A stretch of 64,000 nucleotides of DNA. It comes from a virus. Both the position numbers and the translations under genes were made by a program. The notes below the pieces were generated by a model. That model searched no databases and was not told where the DNA came from. It saw only the letters and a program-made list of their open reading frames with translations. Position 1 is the stretch's first letter. The number at the start of each line of letters is the position of its first letter. The DNA lies in the IMG/VR virus record IMGVR_UViG_3300033155_001152, positions 40,237 to 104,236 of that record. One strand, 5' to 3'. Positions 58,296-64,000 of the stretch are shown in pieces.

Positions 58296-58883
58296 ATGAA
58301 GTCGTACATGAAAGCTCTATATATCGCCAGTTGGATTCCCGTTGTCCTGCTGCACACGTTCCCACTTGTAATGTTGTGGCCGTTCTTCGATCTGTCAGTG
58401 TGGCAGGCGTTCCTTCCTATTGGACTTATGCCGCTTGGTCTTGTCATGGTTCCGTTCGCACTGTCTCGCGATAGCTGGCCGAAATATCTTTGGCTCTGGT
58501 GTAATGACGAAGAGGGCTGTCCTGATTGGTGGCTTAACGTTGCGGATGGTAAAGGTGGTTTCATTGGCAAGTTTCCGCGTTTTTGGTGGTACGCCGTGCG
58601 AAACCCGGTCAATAACTTTCGATTTATATTCAAGGATCGCACAGCAGAACTCGATACCAACTGGTTCGACCCTAAACCTATGGAAGCCGCAAATTTGCTG
58701 GAAGCTGGCCAAGCTATGGCGTATCGATGGGCATACGCTGGCCCGTTCGCTGGCTATCGTCAGGTCTGGCTCAACAGCAGCGACAAGTATTCTGAATTCT
58801 GGATCGGCTGGAAAGTGAGTTCGATTGTTTCAGGTCTGGGATTCACGTTCCAGTATCGTCGCAAAAGGCAGATCGGTCAGTGA
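58296..58883 (+). CDS. Membrane protein of a conserved phage family (DUF7338-like)
   Basis: 195 residues: two N-terminal membrane segments (ALYIASWIPVVLLHTFPLVMLWPF and WQAFLPIGLMPLGLVMVPFAL), then LWLWCNDEEGCPDWWLNVADGKGGFIGKFPRFWWYAVRNPVNNFRFIF and a soluble end. The CNDeEG and PRFWWYAiRNPvNN pattern is typical of a phage family of unknown role. ATG after AGAGGAGAG. Confidence 0.78.
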   Translation: MKSYMKALYIASWIPVVLLHTFPLVMLWPFFDLSVWQAFLPIGLMPLGLVMVPFALSRDSWPKYLWLWCNDEEGCPDWWLNVADGKGGFIGKFPRFWWYAVRNPVNNFRFIFKDRTAELDTNWFDPKPMEAANLLEAGQAMAYRWAYAGPFAGYRQVWLNSSDKYSEFWIGWKVSSIVSGLGFTFQYRRKRQIGQ

Positions 58884-58885
58884 TA

Positions 58886-59020
58886 ATGTCCATCATTGGT
58901 CATCTGCTTGCGGTCTTGGTAATCTACGTTATCGGCTATGCCATTGGGTGGGCACATGCATTCAGTTACTCGGATCATCTGAGCAATTTGCGCGATCCAG
59001 AGGCTGGTGATCGGTGGTGA
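58886..59020 (+). CDS. Very small membrane protein
   Basis: 44 residues: MSIIGHLLAVLVIYVIGYAI, then GWAHAFSYSDHLSNLRDPEAGDRW. One membrane segment. It fills the gap between two genes, starts two bases after the upstream stop and overlaps the next start (GTGA). No RBS is clear, so it is likely coupled. Confidence 0.6.
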   Translation: MSIIGHLLAVLVIYVIGYAIGWAHAFSYSDHLSNLRDPEAGDRW

Positions 59021-59397
59021 CTACAACGCTCGAGGGCCTTTTGAGAATGACCGTTCCAATCGGCCCTGGTTGTGTTGCGCCTGAAGACACTCAGATGACA
59101 CCCGACTTTCGTATTGCTGTCCAGGAAATTGATAGTGGAGGGGTGCGGGTCATCATTCACTCTTCTGGCCACGATAGCGACACGCTGGACTTTATTGTCA
59201 TTGGCAATAAACTGTTGACCCTGGAGCAGCACGAACGTAGGAAAATACTCATAGAGAGCAGGGTCATTTTGCAAAGCGCCCTGTCGATTGCTTCTCGAGA
59301 AGGCAAAGACACCAATTGGTCTGCTTTCGGGAATCGATTGAGAGTAACCTTGGAATCTCAAAGTAAACAGTTAAAGGAGATATTGCCAGATGGCTAG
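59017..59397 (+). CDS. Hypothetical protein
   Basis: 126 residues from GTG 59017 (GTG 59014 also possible). Beta N-terminal part (DFRIAVQEIDSGGVRVIIHSSGHDSDTLDFIVIGNKL) and helical end (LIESRVILQSALSIASREGK). AGAGG lies before the start. Unknown. Confidence 0.65.
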   Translation: MTTTLEGLLRMTVPIGPGCVAPEDTQMTPDFRIAVQEIDSGGVRVIIHSSGHDSDTLDFIVIGNKLLTLEQHERRKILIESRVILQSALSIASREGKDTNWSAFGNRLRVTLESQSKQLKEILPDG

Positions 59398-59593
59398 ATC
59401 ATTCGAACTTGACGACGAGGCTCATGCTTTGGCGGAGCGATTCATAGTCGATCACACCTGCTCTGTTGATTATGCCGGGGCCATTGGTGGTAAAATCTCC
59501 TATGAATTCACAGAAACAAGTATGGGCCTTATAACCGAGGTAAAATGCAGTTGTGGTGATAGCCAGAACTTGACGGATTACGGTCAATGGTAG
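59390..59593 (+). CDS. Hypothetical small protein with CxC
   Basis: 67 residues: RSFELDDEAHALAERFIVDHTCSVDYAGAIGGKISYEFTETSMGLITEVKCSCGDSQNLTDYGQW. The GlitEvkCsCG..~lT.Y..W end resembles a known small phage family with a metal-binding CxCG. Overlaps neighbours on both sides. Confidence 0.65.
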   Translation: MARSFELDDEAHALAERFIVDHTCSVDYAGAIGGKISYEFTETSMGLITEVKCSCGDSQNLTDYGQW

Positions 59594-60009
59594 ACTCAAT
59601 GAAAATCGTCATGGAGTTCCCGCCCAACATTGAGGACATACGAAAAGTTCTCCCGTTGAAGGGTGGTGAAATCTTTGCTTGGAATGACACAATCTACAGC
59701 CCCATGACCTCTAAATTACCACCGTGGATGATCGTACATGAAGAGGTCCATCGAAAGCAACAGGCTGGAAATCCCGAAGGCTGGTGGGCCAAATATCTGA
59801 TAGACCCAGCGTTTCGCTTTGAGCAGGAACTGGAAGCGCATCAGGCGGAGTATTTAGCCTTTTGTTCGATAGAGACTGATCGTAATCGTAAGCGGGTATT
59901 TCTGAAAGGAATTGCACGAAGACTGTCGGCACCAATGTACGGTCGAGTAGCGTCTTTTGAAAAATCCAAAAGACTCATCAAAAAACCCAAAAAAGGACCA
60001 GCATCATGA
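59587..60009 (+). CDS. HExxH metallopeptidase-like phage protein
   Basis: 140 residues. PWMIVHEEVHRKQQ at 46-59 contains the zinc motif H51-E-x-x-H55, and FEQELEAHQAEY near 78-89 could provide a third ligand, as in M48/SprT-like proteins. Pattern vHEevHrkQQ..p..Ww..Yl.dp.FR...ELeAh is widespread in phages; role unknown. Overlaps the upstream gene by seven bases and the next start as ATGA. Confidence 0.78.
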   Translation: MVDSMKIVMEFPPNIEDIRKVLPLKGGEIFAWNDTIYSPMTSKLPPWMIVHEEVHRKQQAGNPEGWWAKYLIDPAFRFEQELEAHQAEYLAFCSIETDRNRKRVFLKGIARRLSAPMYGRVASFEKSKRLIKKPKKGPAS

Positions 60010-60251
60010 AAAAGAGTAAACGTAATTTCACCGAGAAAAGCATCCCCGAAGGTATAACTGCCTGGTATCATCACATTCGAGATAAAAATCGAGTCATCTT
60101 CGAAACCACCTGTGATCTGATCGACAGTGTTTCCGGCGAAACCCTGGTAACAGGTCATGCTCGAGTGTCACCCAGAGATAACCCTTCCAAAAAGATCGGT
60201 CGAGCAATCTCTCTTGGTAGGGCGCTCAAACTGTATCACCTGGGGAACTGA
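60006..60251 (+). CDS. Hypothetical small protein
   Basis: 81 residues: KSIPEGITAWYHHIRDKNRVIFETTCDLIDSVSGETLVTGHARVSPRDNPSKKIGRAISLGRALKLYHLG. Beta-rich; the pattern GhA..S..Dnp.kk.GR.IalgRAl (also seen in small phage and bacterial proteins) ends it. ATGA overlap upstream. Confidence 0.65.
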   Translation: MKKSKRNFTEKSIPEGITAWYHHIRDKNRVIFETTCDLIDSVSGETLVTGHARVSPRDNPSKKIGRAISLGRALKLYHLGN

Positions 60252-60252
60252 C

Positions 60253-60405
60253 ATGAGCAACACGGTTGTTTGTTTATTGGTGTTGGTACTTCTGATTCGG
60301 CTCGACACAGCTTACATCAAGGAAGATGGCCCCGCTGCATGGTGGGTTTTCTCGTTTGCTCTGTTAATTGCGGTGATTACGGATTTATTCAGGATGGCTA
60401 TATGA
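60253..60405 (+). CDS. Very small membrane protein
   Basis: 50 residues from ATG 60253 (GGGGA upstream). Two hydrophobic segments: VVCLLVLVLLIRL and WWVFSFALLIAVITDLF. Overlaps the next start as ATGA. Unknown. Confidence 0.6.
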   Translation: MSNTVVCLLVLVLLIRLDTAYIKEDGPAAWWVFSFALLIAVITDLFRMAI

Positions 60406-60641
60406 GCAAATTCATCAAATTCAGCAGACCCAGGAAGTCGAAAAGCAAAAAGACTCAAATATGGCGGGTGCTAACCAACGACGACAGTCTGCTAGGTGAG
60501 ATTCGCTGGTTTAGTCGCTGGCGCAGATACGCTTTCCATCCTGACGTTTACACGGTGTTCGAGCATGACTGTCTGCGAAAGATTGCAGACTTCTGTGAGG
60601 ACGAATCAAAGAAACTTCGCAAGACTTGGAGAAAAAAGTAA
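60402..60641 (+). CDS. Conserved small basic phage protein
   Basis: 79 residues from ATG 60402: FIKFSRPRKSKSKKTQIWRVLTNDDSLLGEIRWFSRWRRYAFHPDVYTVFEHDCLRKIADFCED. This LG.I.Wf..WRrY.F.P...T.f...CL..i..F pattern is one of the common small phage proteins; function unknown. Strongly basic ends. TAATG overlap with the next gene. Confidence 0.7.
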   Translation: MSKFIKFSRPRKSKSKKTQIWRVLTNDDSLLGEIRWFSRWRRYAFHPDVYTVFEHDCLRKIADFCEDESKKLRKTWRKK

Positions 60642-60862
60642 TGGACGAAAACGAACGAATGCTCGTACAAACAATGTCGGCAGTATCCCATCTCATCGAA
60701 TTCCTTGATACGGGAGAACCCGTCGACCTGGCCACCGCCTTTGCAATGTTGAAAACCCCGGACATGACCAAATGGCTGGAATTCAATTCAGTGATGTTAC
60801 CGCTTCGCCGCGATAGAAAGTCTTTGCTCAAGCGGCTGGCTGAAAGCAATAGTGTCGAATGA
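60641..60862 (+). CDS. Hypothetical small protein
   Basis: 73 residues from ATG 60641: RMLVQTMSAVSHLIEFLDTGEPVDLATAFAMLKTPDMTKWLEFNSVMLPLRRDRKSLLKRLAE. All helical. GGAG lies before the start; overlaps the next gene by four bases. Unknown. Confidence 0.65.
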   Translation: MDENERMLVQTMSAVSHLIEFLDTGEPVDLATAFAMLKTPDMTKWLEFNSVMLPLRRDRKSLLKRLAESNSVE

Positions 60863-61047
60863 ATAATCGAATAATTGAACAGGGCGTTAAAAATCTAAAG
60901 GAATTCGGCTATCCAGGTGTGAACGCTGATAATATTCTAACCGACATGATCTATAGCGAATTCTTCAGGTCAATGTTGAAAGACAATCTCGGCCACTCAG
61001 CTAAGGTGGATATAGATATCAATGAGATTCTGGCGGCGTTGCCGTAG
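60859..61047 (+). CDS. Hypothetical small protein
   Basis: 62 residues, start overlapping the upstream stop as ATGA: NRIIEQGVKNLKEFGYPGVNADNILTDMIYSEFFRSMLKDNLG..VDIDINEILAAL. Pattern with GYP.vt..NIltD.iy..FF..ML.dn is seen in phage proteins; unknown role. Confidence 0.65.
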   Translation: MNNRIIEQGVKNLKEFGYPGVNADNILTDMIYSEFFRSMLKDNLGHSAKVDIDINEILAALP

Positions 61048-61062
61048 CGTCCGGAAGTATAA

Positions 61063-61812
61063 GTGCTTGGCGAACGTGTAATTTCCTGGTTTTCCTGTGG
61101 CGCAGCCAGTGCGGTAGCATCCAAACTCGCCATACAAGAATATGACGCCGTTGAAGTGATCTATCAGGAGACTCACTCGGAACACCCAGACAACGAACGA
61201 TTTCTGGTCGATTGTGAACAATGGTTCAAACAGCCTATTATTCGACTGGCATCTGATCGTTATCATGATATCTGGGATGTATTCGAAAGGCGTCGATATC
61301 TTTCAGGCACTAATGGCGCTCTTTGCACTTCCGAACTCAAACGCATGGTTGCCGAGAAATACATCAGACACGGCATAGACCTCGAGATATTTGGCTATAC
61401 GGTTGAGGAGCGAGATCGAGTCATTCGTTTTTGCAAAAACAACCCAGAAAGACGAATACGTGCCGTTCTTCTGGAACGAGGTTTAACCAAAGAAGACTGT
61501 CTTGGAATAGTCAATAAGGCAAATATTGAAATCCCCGTCATGTATAGGCTGGGCTATAATCACAATAATTGCATAGGATGCGTAAAAGCGGGATTCGGTT
61601 ACTGGAACAAAATCAGAGTAGATTTCCCCGACACGTTTGATCGTATGGCCAGGTTGGAGCGCAAACTGAATATGGCCATCTGTAAATCTGACAGAAAGGG
61701 TGACAAGAGCAAGCCTGTATTTCTAGATGAACTAGACCCCAATAGAGGGCATCATCCTACAGAGCCAAAGATAAGCTGCGGCATCATGTGTGAGTCAGAA
61801 TTCGTTGAGTAG
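61063..61812 (+). CDS. PAPS-reductase-like (adenine nucleotide alpha hydrolase) protein
   Basis: 249 residues from GTG 61063 (CCGGAAG upstream). Nucleotide loop WFSCGAASAVASKLA at 9-23 replaces the usual SGG.DS with SCGAAS. GALCTSELKRM near 86-94 and FGYTVEERDR follow the phage form of this family. A cysteine set near the end (HNNCIGCVKAG at 167-176 and SCGIMCE at 238-244) suggests an iron-sulfur or zinc site. Enzymes of this class activate or transfer sulfur; DndC is a relative in DNA phosphorothioation. Substrate here is unknown. Last gene of the rightward block. Confidence 0.82.
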   Translation: MLGERVISWFSCGAASAVASKLAIQEYDAVEVIYQETHSEHPDNERFLVDCEQWFKQPIIRLASDRYHDIWDVFERRRYLSGTNGALCTSELKRMVAEKYIRHGIDLEIFGYTVEERDRVIRFCKNNPERRIRAVLLERGLTKEDCLGIVNKANIEIPVMYRLGYNHNNCIGCVKAGFGYWNKIRVDFPDTFDRMARLERKLNMAICKSDRKGDKSKPVFLDELDPNRGHHPTEPKISCGIMCESEFVE

Positions 61813-61993
61813 AAATGGAAGGTAGTATAAGGACTATTTTCTCATAGGTGCGGTAGTATAAGAGTGGTGCCAAAAGTTGCTCGATGTATTGTAGGCATGG
61901 TGTAGCCGATGATGGCCACGCTCTAAGATACACGACATTGGCATGGTTTTTGTTGCGAATCATTCTCATTTGAATAATCTCCAGCGCATGGGC
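61813..61993. other. Intergenic region with a direct repeat
   Basis: Between the converging 61.8 and 62.0 kb genes. GGTAGTATAAG occurs at 61821-61831 and again at 61852-61862, 31 bases apart; the core TAGTATAAGG also appears in the leftward promoter at 48.35 kb. Further right are GAATCATTCTCATTTGAA-type words also found at 62.9-63.3 kb. No gene. Confidence 0.55.
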
Positions 61994-62028
61994 AAAAAAA
62001 ATCAGCGCCCAGAATTGGACGCTGATTT
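61994..62028 (-). terminator. Rho-independent terminator after the 62.0 kb gene
   Basis: Minus strand: AATCAGCG/CGCTGATT stem of eight pairs with twelve-base loop, followed by eight T. Strong. Read on the plus strand it lacks a T tract, so it serves the leftward gene. Confidence 0.9.
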
Positions 62029-62046
62029 CGTTCGCTTTGGATCAGT

Positions 62047-62820
62047 CTAGAATCCAGCGTCACCAAAGAGCGTGACACGGAGCGCCAAATATACATCGCT
62101 CTCGCGATCCACGTATATTTTGCGCTCGTTTCCAGCATTGGTTCCAGCGCCCAAGACTTGCAACAGATTCGCACTTGTCGTTCGTTGGGTGCTTGCTGTA
62201 GCTGCGCTCTTGTACAGTTGGGCTTCCATGAGTCGAGACTTAAGATCGACGTCACAGTCAACTGTCAGAGCGTCTAGACGAGTCTTGTGCGACTGGTACA
62301 CGCTATAAATAAGCTCATTGTCTACAGTGTCGACGTTTAAGACTTCGCAAGCGACGATGATCGAGACAAGATACTTATTTTTATTCCATGCTGTACGTGG
62401 GTCGCCACTGAGAAGCCAACCAGCGAGTGCCAGTAACTTATCTTGTGCTTTGAGTGCCAAGTAGTCATTGCCACTGCGCTGCGCGCCAGTCTTAGAAGCG
62501 AATCCCCAGACGCGTGAGACTGCTTCAGATGGCTTTGAGAAGCCAAAAGACTGAAACATAGCCAAGAGCATGGCCATGCACTGGCGACTGTTCCACATGC
62601 TTACAGTGCGTTTGACGTCGCTTCCAGTTGGTGTGGGATGATTTTCAACCAGTGCAGCTAAGTGCTTAGCTGCACTCTTGATGGCGCTCGTGATATGACT
62701 CTTTGAGACTTGAGCGATGGACGCCAGTGCCACTGCGCCCATGCGCTCTTTGACATGCTTCGAATCAATAGACGAAACGTCTGTGATTCGTGGTGCGTTA
62801 AATTTCGATTGGTTAGTCAT
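62047..62820 (-). CDS. Hypothetical protein, isolated leftward gene
   Basis: 257 residues, largely helical, Ala/Ser-rich: MGAVALASIAQVSKSHITSAIKSAAKHLAALVENHPTP, NSRQCMAMLLAMFQSFGFSKPSEAVSRVWGFASKTG, LLALAGWLLSGDPRTAWNKNKYLVSIIVACEVLN. No domain recognised, no signal peptide. It has its own strong terminator and an upstream repeat-rich non-coding region, which suggests separate control. Could be an early protein acting on the host, by position only. Confidence 0.75.
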   Translation of the reverse strand: MTNQSKFNAPRITDVSSIDSKHVKERMGAVALASIAQVSKSHITSAIKSAAKHLAALVENHPTPTGSDVKRTVSMWNSRQCMAMLLAMFQSFGFSKPSEAVSRVWGFASKTGAQRSGNDYLALKAQDKLLALAGWLLSGDPRTAWNKNKYLVSIIVACEVLNVDTVDNELIYSVYQSHKTRLDALTVDCDVDLKSRLMEAQLYKSAATASTQRTTSANLLQVLGAGTNAGNERKIYVDRESDVYLALRVTLFGDAGF

Positions 62821-63404
62821 GATTTTTTAACTCCAGAATTATGCTGTTATCGAACCAGCGACTCTCAGAGAACACGCGCCACAAGCCAATGCAATCGCGA
62901 TTCTCTTATACGCTGGAAAAATCTCATTCGAATGGGATTATTTTCGCTCCCAAGTGATTGATTCTATTAAGAAAAGAAAAATAAATGAAAATAATCAAAA
63001 ATAATTCAAAAACGCCAAAAAATGGCCCAAAAATCACCGATCTGCGCACTTCTAAATGAGGGTAATTCGCATCAAGAATCGTGCCAAGTCCGACCAGTCA
63101 AAAGTTGGCACGATTCTTGATGAGAATGATCCGCATCGGCCCGACCAGCGAGCCAGGCTCGGATGAGAATCATTTCCCTCCTAGGACGCGAATCATCCGT
63201 ATCCGCATCGGGCCGAGCCGCGCCTAGGAAACGGCCAAATGAGAAGGATTCTCATTTGCGTCCTGCCCCCGTTCCTATAGTAAAGGGAGCCTTTCCCCTA
63301 TAGGATTCAGCCGAGCCGTTTTCTTAGGATTTGCCGAGAGAAATTCCTAGGCAGCGGAAGTCCGGCAAATAGGTCGGACTCGAGAGCCCGACCAGTTGAT
63401 TTGC
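62821..63404. other. Non-coding, palindrome-rich region (candidate origin or control region)
   Basis: About 580 bases with no gene. Contains a perfect 17-bp inverted repeat (63071-63087 with 63105-63121), a 10-bp one (63236-63258, CAAATGAGAA/TTCTCATTTG), AAAGG/CCTTT nested between CTATAG words at 63274-63304, three CCTAGG palindromes (63180, 63223, 63346), and three CCGACCAG words (63090, 63141, 63388). AT-rich at 62975-63020. Such clustering fits a replication origin, a packaging region or a strong regulatory zone. Confidence 0.65.
63071..63121. repeat. Perfect 17-bp inverted repeat
   Basis: Arms ATCAAGAATCGTGCCAA (63071-63087) and its exact reverse complement (63105-63121), with a 17-base centre. 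No T tract on either side, so a terminator is unlikely. Confidence 0.95.
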
Positions 63405-63743
63405 CTACTTCTGAATGACCAGCCCGACAGGTGGCAGAATCCACCAGTCCCACGTTCCTTCGTCCAGTCCAGACGTATATTGCCCTATGCAAAAGCAGAC
63501 CCATTTCGTAGGGTGGCGGTAGCTGACGAACTTGCACTCCGCTCCGGTCCAGACTTCAACGCCTCCATCAACGTGAACCGTGATGTCGCAATTTCGCCAG
63601 ATAGGAGTAACGAACTCCACTGGCTCGACCAAGCCCTCTTTGATGGCGTATGTTAGGTCACAATCTGCCCACCCTGCTCGCTTCTTATGCTCGATGAATT
63701 CCCCACGACGACCTGTAGCGGGGTCAAACTCAAAAACCTTCAT
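63405..63743 (-). CDS. Conserved small phage protein
   Basis: 112 residues from ATG 63743 after CCAGGAGCAGATC; a longer frame to 63773 lacks a site. Text MKVFEFDPATGRRGEFIEHKKRAGW, TPIWRNCDITVHVDGGVEVWTGAECKFVSYRHPTKWVCFCIGQY, WDWWILPPVGLVI. FDP.TG.RG and WDWWILPP-like text appears in other phages from memory. Function unknown; cysteines at the end (CFCIG) are notable. Confidence 0.75.
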   Translation of the reverse strand: MKVFEFDPATGRRGEFIEHKKRAGWADCDLTYAIKEGLVEPVEFVTPIWRNCDITVHVDGGVEVWTGAECKFVSYRHPTKWVCFCIGQYTSGLDEGTWDWWILPPVGLVIQK

Positions 63744-64000
63744 GATCTGCTCCTGGTGTGGTTGTGGTTCCAAATGATATGGTCACATAACGGGTGATGT
63801 CCTGCAATAGCCCGGCTAGGCTATACTCTTAGGCCGTATACGTATAGGCCGCGCGGCGAGAGACTGGTATTTCCTAGGTGCAGGGCGAGACACATTCGAG
63901 GTGGGCAATCCATGCCCACCTAATTAATGTTTCGCCGCCATCCTTGGTCGCTACCCAGGCGTTGCACCCTGGGACTCTTTCTTGCAGCTACTAACCTGTC
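63744..64000. other. Non-coding right end of the window
   Basis: 257 bases. Contains a CCTAGG at 63873-63878, a GTATACGTATA-type palindrome near 63838, a hairpin AGGTGGGCA/TGCCCACCT near 63899-63922 followed by AATTAATG, and CCCAGG/CCTGGG near 63954-63975. No gene seen; continues the repeat-rich style of 62.8-63.4 kb. Confidence 0.5.

Noticed and set aside
62821-63404. CRISPR array in the repeat-rich region
   Set aside because: Repeats are of different lengths and irregular spacing, with no constant repeat-spacer unit and no cas genes.

Overview
The window is a large piece (64 kb, not the whole genome) of a tailed phage. The host is probably Gram-negative: there is an Rz/Rz1-type spanin pair with an embedded lipoprotein frame, plus a second predicted phage lipoprotein. 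The morphology is a long, flexible, lambda-like tail (siphovirus). This rests on a tail tube protein, a G/GT pair with a -1 slippery site, a 1121-residue tape measure, and M, L, K and J-like tip proteins in the lambda order. The phage brings its own primase, DnaB-like helicase, ATP-dependent ligase, terminase, tRNAs and RNA ligase. No integrase, repressor/Cro pair or plasmid partition system is visible, so a virulent lifestyle is likely. No DNA polymerase is seen in the window.

Layout. Positions 1 to 48.3 kb are almost entirely minus-strand. Reading in the direction of transcription (right to left), the order is: a ParB/ABC-ATPase/GNAT/winged-helix cluster (48.3-44.4 kb); terminase, portal, scaffold and capsid (44.1-38.6 kb); connector and accessory virion genes, including two proteins made of 21-residue repeats (38.5-27.6 kb); the tail genes (27.6-12.7 kb); a lysis cassette with a membrane-anchored PAS protein, holin-like protein and spanins (12.5-11.2 kb); and a replication block with a metallophosphoesterase, an Hfq-like protein, helicase, tRNAs, primase and ligase (11.2-1.4 kb). 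A CobT-like metallopeptidase runs off the left edge. Hairpin terminators or attenuators sit after the capsid, a virion protein, the methyltransferase-like gene and the tail tube gene.

At 48.33-48.38 kb two promoters on opposite strands share one -10 region and divide the genome. To the right (48.4-61.8 kb, plus strand) is a tightly packed set of about 33 mostly small genes, many overlapping by ATGA or TAATG. It starts with an SF2 helicase and includes an endolysin, a MazG-like enzyme, a sulfotransferase-like protein, RtcB RNA ligase followed directly by tRNA-Asn and tRNA-Pro, an SPFH protein, two HExxH proteins and a PAPS-reductase-like protein. The last 2.2 kb holds two minus-strand genes and about 1 kb of non-coding, repeat-rich DNA.

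The most unusual items are: (1) the GNAT, ABC-ATPase and two ParB-like genes next to the terminase, a candidate DNA-modification or genome-marking system; (2) an Hfq/Sm-like protein with an insertion between its Sm motifs; (3) a membrane-tethered PAS sensor inside the lysis cassette; (4) the RtcB-tRNA module, with other phage tRNAs whose anticodon arms have irregular length; (5) the repeat proteins at 27.9-30.2 kb; and (6) the palindrome-rich 62.8-63.4 kb region. All functional calls come from reading motifs by eye; no database search was run.
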